Below, piece by piece: positions 7,592 through 14,564 of a DNA stretch of 20,955 nucleotides (the stretch's first letter is position 1; the number at the start of each line of letters is the position of its first letter). The notes beneath the pieces are model-generated. The model made no database searches. It saw only the letters and a program-made list of their open reading frames with translations, and was not told the DNA's origin. The stretch is from JADLHS01 sp036274115 (GTDB taxonomy: Bacteria > Verrucomicrobiota > Verrucomicrobiia > Limisphaerales > JADLHS01), in assembly GCA_036274115.1 (NCBI GenBank), contig DASUGI010000160.1:1-20955 (forward strand), written 5' to 3'. A program made the translations under genes and the position numbers.

Positions 7592-8605
7592 ATGGTTAAA
7601 AAGGCGTTAATCACCGGAATCACCGGCCAGGACGGTTCGTATTTGGCTGAGTTACTGTTGAGCAAGGGCTATGAGGTCCACGGGATTGTGCGTCGCGCCA
7701 GTTCGTTTAACCGGCGACGGTTGGACGCTATCTACGAGGATCCACAAATGCGGGAGGTCCGGCTTTTTTTGCACTATGGGGATTTGGGCGAATCGGGCTC
7801 TCTCTCGCGTCTACTTCACACGATTCAACCAGACGAGGTTTATAATCTTGCGGCTCAGAGTCATGTCCGCGTCAGTTTTGACGCACCGGAATATACGCTG
7901 GACATCGGTGGAACTGGCACGATGCGATTGCTCGAGGCAATCCATCAAACGGGCCTGCGTCCGCGATTTTATCAGGCCTCCTCGAGCGAAATGTACGGGA
8001 AAGTACGGGAGATTCCCCAAAGAGAATTGACCCCGTTCCATCCGCGCAGTCCCTACGCCGTAGCCAAGGTCTGTGGGTATTGGGCCACGGTGAATTACCG
8101 GGAGTCGTACGGGCTGCATGCTTCGAACGGAATTTTGTTCAATCACGAATCACCCCGGCGGGGCGAATCCTTTGTGACGCGAAAGATCACGCTGGGCGTG
8201 GCTCACATCCAGGCCGGTCTTCAAGATAAGTTGGCGCTGGGAAATCTCGATGCCAAACGAGACTGGGGTTATGCCAAGGAATACGTCGAGGCGATGTGGC
8301 TGATGTTGCAACAGGAGCAACCGGATGACTATGTAATCGCCACAGGCGAAACCCATTCCGTGCGCGAGTTTCTGGAAGAAGCGTTTGCGCTGGTGGGTTT
8401 GGATTGGCAAAAGCACGTCGTGCTTGATCCCCGATACGTTCGTCCGGCGGAAGTGGACATTTTAGTGGGTGATGCGAGCAAGGCTCGGAAACAGCTTGGC
8501 TGGCAACCGAAAACCCGATTTAAGGAACTCGTTAAGCTCATGGTAGACGCTGATGTTCAGTTGCTCAAAGCCCACCGCGAAGGCCGTATCAAGGTCACGG
8601 CGTAA
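7592..8605 (+). CDS. gmd: GDP-mannose 4,6-dehydratase
   Basis: The 337-residue short-chain dehydrogenase/reductase family enzyme converts GDP-D-mannose to GDP-4-keto-6-deoxy-D-mannose, the precursor of GDP-fucose, GDP-rhamnose and related sugars. It has GITGQDGSYLAELLLSKGY, the NADP-binding start that is characteristic of Gmd. IVRRASSFNRRRL follows, with the arginine pair that binds the cofactor phosphate. NLAAQSHVRVSFDAPEYT, SSSEMYG, catalytic Y155 and K159 in SPYAVAKV, NHESPRRGESFVTRKI and RPAEVDILVGD are all standard Gmd blocks. Length is a little short of the usual 340-375. The ATG is chosen because it starts the conserved block. The next gene, five bases downstream, is a paralogue. No GDP-fucose synthase or rhamnose reductase is visible in the window. 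Confidence 0.95.
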   Translation: MVKKALITGITGQDGSYLAELLLSKGYEVHGIVRRASSFNRRRLDAIYEDPQMREVRLFLHYGDLGESGSLSRLLHTIQPDEVYNLAAQSHVRVSFDAPEYTLDIGGTGTMRLLEAIHQTGLRPRFYQASSSEMYGKVREIPQRELTPFHPRSPYAVAKVCGYWATVNYRESYGLHASNGILFNHESPRRGESFVTRKITLGVAHIQAGLQDKLALGNLDAKRDWGYAKEYVEAMWLMLQQEQPDDYVIATGETHSVREFLEEAFALVGLDWQKHVVLDPRYVRPAEVDILVGDASKARKQLGWQPKTRFKELVKLMVDADVQLLKAHREGRIKVTA

Positions 8606-8610
8606 AACTT

Positions 8611-9609
8611 ATGCCTCGCGCGCTTATTACTGGTATCACCGGCCAAGATGGTTCGTATCTTACCGAGCTGTTGTTGGCTAAGGGCTACGAGGTACATGGT
8701 GTTGTGCGCCCGATGCAGTCGTTGGATCGCTCCCGGTTGAGTCATCTGGTCAGCGACGCCAACATTCTTGGCACCCGACTGCTGCTGCACGAGGCGAGAC
8801 TCGAAGACCCCATGACGTTGCAGCGGATTCTGTGGAACACCGCGCCGGATGAATTCTATCACCTCGCGGGCATGAGCCACGTCGGTCAAAGTTTTGATAT
8901 GCCGGAGGCCACGTGCGAGACGACCGGAATGGGAGCTTTGCGGCTGCTCGAAATGGTTCGCGGCGTGCCCAAACCGCCTCGTTTTTTTCACGCGTCCTCG
9001 AGTGAGATCTTTGGTTGGCCGGAAACGGCGCCTCAGGATGAACGAACTCCGTTTCGCCCCGTGACACCCTACGGCTGTGCGAAAGCCTTCGCGACTCAAC
9101 TGGTATCTATTTACCGTGAGACGTACAAGCTATTTGCGTGTAACGGCATCATGTACAATCACGAGTCGCCCCGTCGCGGCGAGAATTTTGTCACTCAAAA
9201 AATCTGTCGAGCCGCCGCGGCCATTAAGCAGGGAAAACAGCGAGAGTTACATCTGGGAAGCCTGACCGCGCGGCGTGATTGGGGCCACGCTTGCGAATAT
9301 GTGCGCGGCATGTGGTTGATGCTTCAACAAAACGTGCCTTCTGACTATGTGCTGGCCACGGGGGAACTCCATTCAGTGCAGGAAGTCGTGGAGATCGCTT
9401 TTGGCGTGGCCGGTTTGGATTGGCGGCAGTATCTGGTCCAGGACAAAAAATTCATCCGACCAGCCGAGCCGGGTCAGCTCGTGGGCAATCCGCGCAAGGC
9501 AAAAGACAAGCTTCAATGGCAACCCGCGGGCACGTTTGAGGAACTGATCACGGAAATGACGCGTGCGGCTTTGGATGAAAAGAGCACTCCCTTGCCGTCG
9601 AGAGGTTAG
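8611..9609 (+). CDS. Divergent Gmd paralogue (NAD(P)-dependent GDP-sugar dehydratase/epimerase)
   Basis: This 332-residue SDR protein aligns with the preceding Gmd over its whole length at roughly 45 percent identity by eye. It keeps GITGQDGSYLTELLLAKGY, catalytic Y154 and K158 (TPYGCAKAF), SSSEIFG, NHESPRRGENFVTQKI and a RPAE block. It differs where Gmd contacts the cofactor phosphate (VVRPMQSLDRSRL instead of IVRRASSFNRRRL), in the substrate loop (AGMSHVGQSFDMPEATCETTG) and at RPAEPGQLVGN (Gmd: RPAEVDILVGD). It is probably an old tandem duplicate acting on the same or the next GDP-sugar intermediate. A second dehydratase, or a reductase/epimerase standing in for the missing partner enzyme, are both possible. 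It lies five bases after gmd, so it is co-transcribed, and it stops ten bases before a convergent gene. Confidence 0.82.
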   Translation: MPRALITGITGQDGSYLTELLLAKGYEVHGVVRPMQSLDRSRLSHLVSDANILGTRLLLHEARLEDPMTLQRILWNTAPDEFYHLAGMSHVGQSFDMPEATCETTGMGALRLLEMVRGVPKPPRFFHASSSEIFGWPETAPQDERTPFRPVTPYGCAKAFATQLVSIYRETYKLFACNGIMYNHESPRRGENFVTQKICRAAAAIKQGKQRELHLGSLTARRDWGHACEYVRGMWLMLQQNVPSDYVLATGELHSVQEVVEIAFGVAGLDWRQYLVQDKKFIRPAEPGQLVGNPRKAKDKLQWQPAGTFEELITEMTRAALDEKSTPLPSRG

Positions 9610-9619
9610 TCAGACTCGT

Positions 9620-10729
9620 TCATGAGCGCCGGTTTTCGCCGCGGGCCTGGGCTTCCAACCACGCAGAGGATAACGACAACACGTTGTTCCAGTGGTAGGT
9701 CCGGGCCCGTGCCAGGGCCGCCACGCGATACGACTGATATCTTTCAGGCGACTGGAGGATTTTTATAAGACCCTGCGCCAGCGATTCGGGAGTTTCCTTT
9801 TCGGACACAATACCGGTTTGGTTGTGCAGTGTGGATTCAATCAGACCGGCGACGGGGTAAACCGCGGCAGGAGTGCCCATGGCGTTCGCCTCAATCACAT
9901 TCAGTCCCCAGCCTTCCCGTTGCGACGTGTGCAGTAAAAAATGCGACATCCGTAAGCGGGAATCCTTTTCCGCTTCAGAAAGACCACCTGTGAACGTGAC
10001 CCGATTGCCAAGTTGTAACTGCTCCGTTAATGCTTGCAGCGCCGGCTTCGTTTCTCCGCCCCCCACGATGGTGAGGTGCGCGGGGATATTGTTCATCGTA
10101 AGATATTTCAAAGTGCGAATGGCATGATCGATTCGTTTATTGGGCGCCAATCGGGAAACCACGATCAGTCGAAGTGGTGTATCGAGTGCTTTGTCATCAA
10201 GTTTTGGCAACCCGACAGTATGCACGCCGTAAGGAATCACGGTGACGGACTTTACTCCGTGCAAATGAAGGATCTCCTTGGTGCACTGACTCGCAGTCCA
10301 AAACGGTACCTCCCGATAAAACCATTGCGTCCAGCGTTCCTGCCAGCGACCGAGACTATTGATGGGCCACGGATAGAACGCGTTCCAAATCGGCCCCAAA
10401 ACCTCGTGCACGTAAGACACACAGTTGGTCCGACACCAAAATGGTGCGTACCACGGGATGCCATGATGTTGATCGATAACGAGATCAAAACGCTCCTGGC
10501 GACGATACCAGTGCCGAGCTTTGAGCACCGAAGTACCCTTGCCACCGCCACGGACTAAATGGACACCGTCGAAATCCTCAGATTCCTGGCAACCAGGAAA
10601 TGAGTTGGCGAACCAATAAACCTCATGACCGCGTCTGGCGAGGTCGGCCAGGTAAGCGTGTGTAACACGCTCAGCACCTCCTGCAAGGGGATTCTGAGGG
10701 TCCCGCCAGTTAAGCATCAGAAAACGCAT
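9620..10729 (-). CDS. Family 4 glycosyltransferase (GT-B fold)
   Basis: The 369-residue GT-B enzyme has the N-terminal GGAERVTHAYLADLARRGHEV (18-38) typical of GT4 enzymes. The C-terminal donor domain begins with IVVSRLAPNKRIDHAIRTL (189-207). It carries the EX7E motif as E272 and E280 in REGWGLNVIEANAMGTPAAV, followed by YPVAGLIE. It would add a sugar or heptose to a lipid-linked or LPS acceptor from a nucleotide donor. It is the last gene of a minus-strand run, 15 bases after rfaE2, so a link to activated heptose use is plausible but unproven. No transmembrane segment is visible, so it is probably cytoplasmic or peripherally membrane-bound. Confidence 0.88.
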   Translation of the reverse strand: MRFLMLNWRDPQNPLAGGAERVTHAYLADLARRGHEVYWFANSFPGCQESEDFDGVHLVRGGGKGTSVLKARHWYRRQERFDLVIDQHHGIPWYAPFWCRTNCVSYVHEVLGPIWNAFYPWPINSLGRWQERWTQWFYREVPFWTASQCTKEILHLHGVKSVTVIPYGVHTVGLPKLDDKALDTPLRLIVVSRLAPNKRIDHAIRTLKYLTMNNIPAHLTIVGGGETKPALQALTEQLQLGNRVTFTGGLSEAEKDSRLRMSHFLLHTSQREGWGLNVIEANAMGTPAAVYPVAGLIESTLHNQTGIVSEKETPESLAQGLIKILQSPERYQSYRVAALARARTYHWNNVLSLSSAWLEAQARGENRRS

Positions 10730-10744
10730 AGATCGGGGAAGGCG

Positions 10745-11230
10745 TCAGCTCTGGAAAATACGCTCCAGGGTCGTTGTCGTTGAACGACCGGGCACGATGG
10801 GAAGAATGATGATCTCGCCACCCAGTGTCTCGACCAGTCGCCGTTCCTCCTGATCGATCGTATCAAGCGAGTAATCGCCGCCTTTCACATAGATATCCGG
10901 TTGTGCATGACTAAGAAAACGTGTGGCGCGCTTCTCTTGAAAAATGCAGACGCCATCCACGCTTTGTAATGCCGCCAGCACGCCGGCCCGGTCGGCCTCG
11001 GGATTGATGGGCCGCGTTGGCCCCTTCAACTGACGCACGGCCGCGTCGCTGTTCAAGCCGATGAGCAAGGCGTCACCATGGTTGCGCGCGGACTCCAGAT
11101 AAGTGACATGCCCCAGGTGGAGCAAATCGAAGCAGCCATTGGTGACGACGAGCTTCTGGCCGCGCTTGCGAAGTGCCTCGCGCCATTCCGGCAACTGGTC
11201 CCACGCGATGATCTTTTCGCGAAAATTCAC
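10745..11230 (-). CDS. rfaE2: D-glycero-beta-D-manno-heptose 1-phosphate adenylyltransferase (RfaE2 / HldE C-terminal domain)
   Basis: The 161-residue stand-alone nucleotidyltransferase is equivalent to the second domain of HldE. It activates heptose 1-phosphate with ATP to give ADP-heptose for LPS core or other heptosylated products. LVVTNGCFDLLHLGHVTYLE (27-46) contains the HxGH catalytic motif (38-41), DAAVRQLKGPTRPI (62-75) is a family signature, and IYVKGGDY (113-120) is the family's KGGDY block. The kinase domain (RfaE1) is absent from the window. I chose a GTG start at 11230, because homologues begin M-N-F-R-E-K at this point. A TTG at 11266 would add 12 residues (IQICIRQN and others) that do not look conserved. 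It follows ubiE closely and precedes the GT4 gene. Confidence 0.88.
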   Translation of the reverse strand: MNFREKIIAWDQLPEWREALRKRGQKLVVTNGCFDLLHLGHVTYLESARNHGDALLIGLNSDAAVRQLKGPTRPINPEADRAGVLAALQSVDGVCIFQEKRATRFLSHAQPDIYVKGGDYSLDTIDQEERRLVETLGGEIIILPIVPGRSTTTTLERIFQS

Positions 11231-11277
11231 AGTGCGATTCTGGCGGATGCAGATTTGGATTGGCAACGCTTTTGATG

Positions 11278-12006
11278 CTAGCGCGCGGGCTTTTCACCGT
11301 AATTGATACCCATGGCGCCGGCGAGCGGGTTCTCGACCCGGACGTTGACCAAACCCAGTTCACGCATTTTGGCCTCAACGCCGCGCTGGGCGGGATAGTG
11401 CTTCAATGACTCCAGGATATAGCTGTAGGCGCTGACTTTGCCGCAGAAGATCAAACCAAAGAGCGGCACGCAGAGTCGCAAGTAACCAAAGTAAACGGCG
11501 CGCCACAGGGAGTTATCAGGTTTGCCGAAATCCAGGATGAGCACGCGTCCGCCGGGCTTCAGCACCCGGATCATTTCGCGCAAGCCGAGATCCACGCTCG
11601 CCAGATTGCGCAGGCCGTAACCAACGGTAACAATGTCGAAGCTGGCGTCCGGGAATGACGTGTTTTGCGCATCGCCACAAATAAAACTGGGATTGTCCGG
11701 CGCGGCTTGCGCCTGGCCACTGCGAGACTGCGCCACCTTTAACATGGGCTCGCTGAAATCCACTCCGACGACCTGAGCGCCCCGTGTCGCCAGCGAGAAG
11801 GCGATGTCGCCCGTGCCGCAGCAAAGATCGAGCGCACGTTCGTTCGACTGCACCCTGGCCATGCGGACGAGTTGTTTCTTCCACCACCGATGCAGACCAA
11901 AGCTTTGGACGTCGTTGATCAAATCGTAGCGCGTGGCAATGGTGGCAAAGAGCCGATTCACCTGCGCGGCGCGATTTTCACCCGGACTGTAAAACTCGTT
12001 CCCCAT
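11278..12006 (-). CDS. ubiE: Demethylmenaquinone / 2-polyprenyl-6-methoxy-1,4-benzoquinol methyltransferase
   Basis: The 242-residue class I SAM-dependent methyltransferase of the UbiE/MenG family carries out C-methylation of the quinone ring in menaquinone or ubiquinone synthesis at the cytoplasmic membrane. It contains ATRYDLINDVQSFGLHRWWK (24-43), the family's first signature. The SAM loop LDLCCGTGD is at 59-67, DFSEPML at 83-89, VGYGLRNL at 128-135 and MIRVLKPGGRVLILDFGKP at 145-163. The C-terminal AMGINYGEKPAR corresponds to the usual ending of the family. The ATG at 12006 starts the conserved part; an in-frame start ten codons upstream is less likely. It heads the minus-strand run with rfaE2 and the GT4 gene and is divergent from the response regulator. 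Confidence 0.92.
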   Translation of the reverse strand: MGNEFYSPGENRAAQVNRLFATIATRYDLINDVQSFGLHRWWKKQLVRMARVQSNERALDLCCGTGDIAFSLATRGAQVVGVDFSEPMLKVAQSRSGQAQAAPDNPSFICGDAQNTSFPDASFDIVTVGYGLRNLASVDLGLREMIRVLKPGGRVLILDFGKPDNSLWRAVYFGYLRLCVPLFGLIFCGKVSAYSYILESLKHYPAQRGVEAKMRELGLVNVRVENPLAGAMGINYGEKPAR

Positions 12007-12169
12007 GTTGGACAAAGTCGTCCAGATACTGAGCACGGCGGGCCGGGCTTGCTATCAAATTCGCGTGATTTCTGCGCGATGCACGGCTTCTGGGACAGGC
12101 GTTTGGTTTGATGCCGGATTGTCATGGTTTGATTGTTGCTTGAAAACACACCGTTCGTTGGGACGGAAA

Positions 12170-12583
12170 ATGAGTGCAACCATGAAGAAAGTTTTAATCG
12201 TTGATGACGACAGTGTCGTGGTCACCTCCCTGGCCATCAAGCTCAAGGCCAGCGGCTACGAGGTCTTCAAGGGCAAGGACGGGCCTTCCGCGGTGAATCT
12301 GGTCCGCACGCAACGACCCGACGTCATTCTGCTCGACATTAATTTCCCGCCCGAGTTCATGTCGGTAACCTGGGACGGTTTTCAAATCATGGAATGGTTG
12401 CGACGTTTGGAAGAGGGCGCCAACACCCCGATCTTCATTATCACCAGCGGCGACCCGGAGAAGTATGTATCTCGGGCTCGAGACCTGGGCGCAGCCGCTT
12501 TTTTCCGCAAGCCGATCGTGCACGAACAATTGATCAGCGCCATTCGCCGTGTGCTCAAGGAAGAACCCGCGCCGGTAGATTAA
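12170..12583 (+). CDS. Receiver-only (CheY-like) response regulator
   Basis: The 137-residue protein is a single receiver domain with no output domain. It has the acidic pocket D12-D14 in LIVDDDS, phospho-acceptor D56 in VILLDINFP, the switch threonine T92 (IITSGDP; T or S of the TS pair) and the conserved lysine K114 in FFRKPI. There is an extra loop between D56 and the next helix (PPEFMSVTWDGFQIMEW). It should pass or read a phosphoryl signal by protein contact. I chose the ATG at 12170, with GGGACGG shortly upstream; an ATG at 12182 would remove MSAT and is also possible. The next gene, 21 bases downstream, resembles a histidine-kinase dimerisation helix and is its most obvious partner. 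Confidence 0.9.
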   Translation: MSATMKKVLIVDDDSVVVTSLAIKLKASGYEVFKGKDGPSAVNLVRTQRPDVILLDINFPPEFMSVTWDGFQIMEWLRRLEEGANTPIFIITSGDPEKYVSRARDLGAAAFFRKPIVHEQLISAIRRVLKEEPAPVD

Positions 12584-12604
12584 TCTCCGCCAAGCTCGCC
12601 TGCT

Positions 12605-12859
12605 ATGTCGTCACCTTTCGAACCCGCAACGTTGACCGTGGCGGAAATTGAAGAACTCAACAAGCAACTCTCCACGATGCGTCACGACATCAACAATCAC
12701 TTGTCGCTCATCATGGCGGCGGTGGAGTTGGTGCGACGCAAGCCCGAGGCTCTGGAGCGAATGAGTAATACGCTGATTGAGCAGCCCGCCCGGATTACTG
12801 AAGCGATGATGAAGTTTTCCACCACCTTCGAACGCACGTTGGGAATCAAGCGGACTTAA
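12605..12859 (+). CDS. Stand-alone histidine-kinase dimerisation/phosphotransfer (DHp-like) small protein
   Basis: The 84-residue, mostly helical protein has a core QLSTMRHDINNHLSLIMAAV that strongly resembles the H-box of histidine kinases (H27 followed by D28, then N30/N31). It is followed by a second helix (ARITEAMMKFSTTFERTL) that could complete a DHp hairpin. No HATPase domain (N, G1, G2 boxes) is present, and the next 100 bases do not continue one. By analogy with Spo0B-type phosphotransferases it may receive or relay a phosphoryl group to the receiver protein encoded just upstream, or act as its phosphatase or a dimerisation partner. This is inference from motif and position. No clear Shine-Dalgarno sequence precedes the ATG, suggesting coupling to the upstream gene. 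Confidence 0.72.
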   Translation: MSSPFEPATLTVAEIEELNKQLSTMRHDINNHLSLIMAAVELVRRKPEALERMSNTLIEQPARITEAMMKFSTTFERTLGIKRT

Positions 12860-12890
12860 GCTTAAGCGGCTTCAGATTTCTGCCTGCGAT

Positions 12891-12919
12891 TGTAACCAAT
12901 CCGGCGGCCCAGGCGTCAA
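12891..12919 (+). promoter_or_regulatory. ECF-type promoter P1 before the Spy-like gene
   Basis: TGTAACC (12891-12897) is followed after 16 bases by CGTC (12914-12917), then AA. An AAC-containing -35 and CGT-containing -10 at this spacing is the general form of ECF sigma promoters. The start point would fall near 12925, giving a leader of about 45 nt before the ATG at 12969. The same word with the same spacing recurs at 14194-14220. Confidence 0.68.
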
Positions 12920-12968
12920 CCAGCAGTGAACGGCGTGTTTGCAAGCACGTCACAAACTGATGACGCCT

Positions 12969-13532
12969 ATGAAAACTCAACAAACCAGACGGTTCGCCCT
13001 TTGTCTTTCCGCCTTGCTGCTTAACGGTTGGTTCGTGGCACAAGCCCAACCCAATCCCGACAATCCGGACCGCCCGCGTCCGCCTCGCGCTCAACGCGCC
13101 CAGCCAAACCCACCGGAAGGGCGCTTTCAGCCCGGGCCCGGTCTTGCCCTCATGGAGCGGGTGCTGACGGATGACCAACGGGAATCCATGCGCTCGATAA
13201 TGGCCTCCCAACGCGAGGCCATGCGGGACATTCAGGACAAAATGCGTGAGGCGCGCAAAGAACTTTTGAAGGCTTCTCTCGCCGACAAGTTCGACGAGGA
13301 AGATGTCAGGGCGAAAGCGTTGGCCGTCGCCAAACTCGAGGCCGAAATCACCGTCCTGCGCGCAAAGGCGCTTTCCCAGGTGCAACCACCTCTTTCCGAC
13401 GAGCAGGTCGAGCAAATCATGAGTGCGCCTCAGGAACGAATGCAGCCGGGTGAGCCACGCCGGGGCGAGCGTCCGCAGCGCCCGCGCGAGGGCGCTGGTC
13501 CGGGCCGTCCGCGGAGACCTGACTCGCAGTAA
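12969..13532 (+). CDS. Secreted Spy/CpxP-like (LTxxQ) protein
   Basis: The 187-residue exported protein has a signal peptide (MKTQQTRRFALCLSALLLNG, then WFVAQA; cleavage near residue 26). A proline-rich linker (28-58) follows. A charged helical core begins VLTDDQRESMRSIM (65-78), continues REAMRDIQDKMREARKELL, and has a second LSDEQVEQIM (142-151). Two L-[TS]-x-[ED]-Q motifs flanking helices are the hallmark of the Spy/CpxP/ZraP superfamily of periplasmic chaperones and stress sensors. The tail (153-187) is rich in proline, arginine and glycine. There is almost no His or Cys, so metal binding is not suggested. An ECF-type promoter lies 50 bases upstream and the sigma gene follows 90 bases downstream. 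An ATG at 12960 (MTPMKT) is an alternative start. Confidence 0.75.
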   Translation: MKTQQTRRFALCLSALLLNGWFVAQAQPNPDNPDRPRPPRAQRAQPNPPEGRFQPGPGLALMERVLTDDQRESMRSIMASQREAMRDIQDKMREARKELLKASLADKFDEEDVRAKALAVAKLEAEITVLRAKALSQVQPPLSDEQVEQIMSAPQERMQPGEPRRGERPQRPREGAGPGRPRRPDSQ

Positions 13533-13622
13533 ATGGGTTTTAGCGCCGCACCCGGATCGTCGCTAATGGGCGCAATGGCTTTTGCCGTTGTCGGTGAGAA
13601 AGGGTCTGGCATAGTCCCGCCA

Positions 13623-14198
13623 ATGGAACGCACCGAGGCGGAGTTGATCGCGGCGGCTGTCAAAGGCGATACCGCGAGCTTCGAGCCGTTAATCCAGAAA
13701 TACTCTCCGCGCGTTTTCGCCACGGCGCGTCGTTACGCCCGCCTGGAGCGTGAGGTTGAGGACATTGTCCAGGAGATCTGGATCAAGGCGTTCCAAAAAC
13801 TGGAGAGCTTCCGCGGTGACGCCCCGTTTGAACATTGGCTCATGCGGATGGCCGTGCGCACCTGCTATGATTTTCTGCGCGCGCATCAACGCAATCGCGA
13901 GTCTGCCTTCACGGAAATCTCCGAGCCTGAGGATGACTGGTTGGAGCGATTTGCCGCGGCACCGGAATCGGTGAGCGCGCAAGCGGATGCGGCAAAGCAA
14001 CTGGTCGGACGTATTTTGGAAGAGATGTCACCGGCAGGTCGGCTGATTATTACGCTCCTGGAAATCGAAGATCGTAGCGTGAAAGAGATTTCGAAACTGA
14101 CGGGGTGGTCGGTGCCGTTGGTGAAAGTCCGGGCGTTTCGCGCCCGGGCCGAGATGCGCAAGATTCTTGCGCGTTTGACGAAGGATAAATACTTGTAA
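13623..14198 (+). CDS. ECF RNA polymerase sigma factor (sigma70 group 4)
   Basis: The 191-residue protein has only the two domains of ECF sigma factors. Region 2 (about 15-90) includes FEPLIQKYSPRVFATARRYA, the core-binding/-10 helix EVEDIVQEIWIKAFQKL (44-60) and FEHWLMRMAVRTCYDFLR. Region 4 (about 128-182) includes PAGRLIITLLEIEDRSVKEI and a helix-turn-helix (ISKLTGWSVPLVKVRAFRARAEM) that should read the -35 element. I chose the ATG at 13623 because family similarity begins there. An ATG at 13533, directly after the previous stop, would add 30 unconserved residues. It probably controls both TGTAACC-N16-CGTC promoters in this locus. The stop codon TAA lies within the second of these. The flanking Spy-like genes and a one-TM protein downstream form its likely signalling module. 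Confidence 0.92.
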   Translation: MERTEAELIAAAVKGDTASFEPLIQKYSPRVFATARRYARLEREVEDIVQEIWIKAFQKLESFRGDAPFEHWLMRMAVRTCYDFLRAHQRNRESAFTEISEPEDDWLERFAAAPESVSAQADAAKQLVGRILEEMSPAGRLIITLLEIEDRSVKEISKLTGWSVPLVKVRAFRARAEMRKILARLTKDKYL

Positions 14199-14220
14199 CC
14201 GGAGTGTCCGGCCGACCGTC
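14194..14220 (+). promoter_or_regulatory. ECF-type promoter P2 before the putative anti-sigma gene
   Basis: TGTAACC (14194-14200) is followed after 16 bases by CGTC (14217-14220), exactly the word and spacing of P1. The -35 element contains the TAA stop codon of the sigma gene. Transcription would start near 14227, only about ten bases before the ATG at 14238, so the leader would be very short. Confidence 0.65.
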
Positions 14221-14237
14221 TGATTCACTTGTCTGCG

Positions 14238-14564
14238 ATGAACCTGGAAGATTTACAGAAAAAGCTGCTGGCAGCGGCTCGGAGCAATCCGCCCGAGGAC
14301 CGCGTGCCGTACGCGTTCGAGAAGCGCATTTTATCCCGGCTCTCGAGTCAGCCTGCGGCAGATAGCTCCGCCTTATGGGCGCGGGCATTGTGGCGGGCGG
14401 CTGTTCCCTGCGTCGCGGTGACACTCCTGTTGACTGCGCTTTCCTTTACGATGGCTTCCACTGAAACCACCACGGTGACAACGGTGACGAGTGAGGCTGA
14501 TATTTCACAGCAGTTCGAGTTGGCACTGCTGGCGCCCGCCAATCAATTGGAGGAAATCCAGTGA
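14238..14564 (+). CDS. Putative single-pass anti-sigma factor
   Basis: The 108-residue protein has a cytoplasmic N-terminus of about 50 residues (LEDLQKKLLAAARS, then RVPYAFEKRILSRLSS). One transmembrane segment spans about residues 52-74 (WRAAVPCVAVTLLLTALSF), and a short threonine-rich outer tail follows. This layout, right after an ECF sigma gene and before a membrane-anchored Spy-like gene, matches a small non-zinc-finger anti-sigma such as CnrY; the HxxxCxxC motif of ZAS anti-sigma factors is absent. The function is inferred from position and topology only. The ATG at 14238 is chosen over an in-frame TTG at 14229, and P2 would start transcription just before it. Its stop overlaps the GTG of the next gene by three bases. 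Confidence 0.68.
   Translation: MNLEDLQKKLLAAARSNPPEDRVPYAFEKRILSRLSSQPAADSSALWARALWRAAVPCVAVTLLLTALSFTMASTETTTVTTVTSEADISQQFELALLAPANQLEEIQ
14549..14553 (+). promoter_or_regulatory. Strong Shine-Dalgarno that fixes a GTG start
   Basis: GGAGG followed by AAA sits seven bases before the GTG at 14561, inside the last codons of the putative anti-sigma gene. No in-frame ATG lies at the right distance; the ATG at 14565 is in another frame. This supports the GTG as the start of the downstream gene. Confidence 0.75.

Noticed and set aside
12855..12866. Perfect 12-bp palindrome CTTAAGCTTAAG at the end of the DHp-like gene
   Set aside because: It overlaps the stop codon, is short and AT-rich, and has no second copy, so it is compatible with chance.
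13533..13622. ATG directly after the Spy-like stop as the sigma factor start
   Set aside because: It would add 30 residues without similarity to ECF sigma N-termini; the family-like sequence begins at MERTEAELI (13623).
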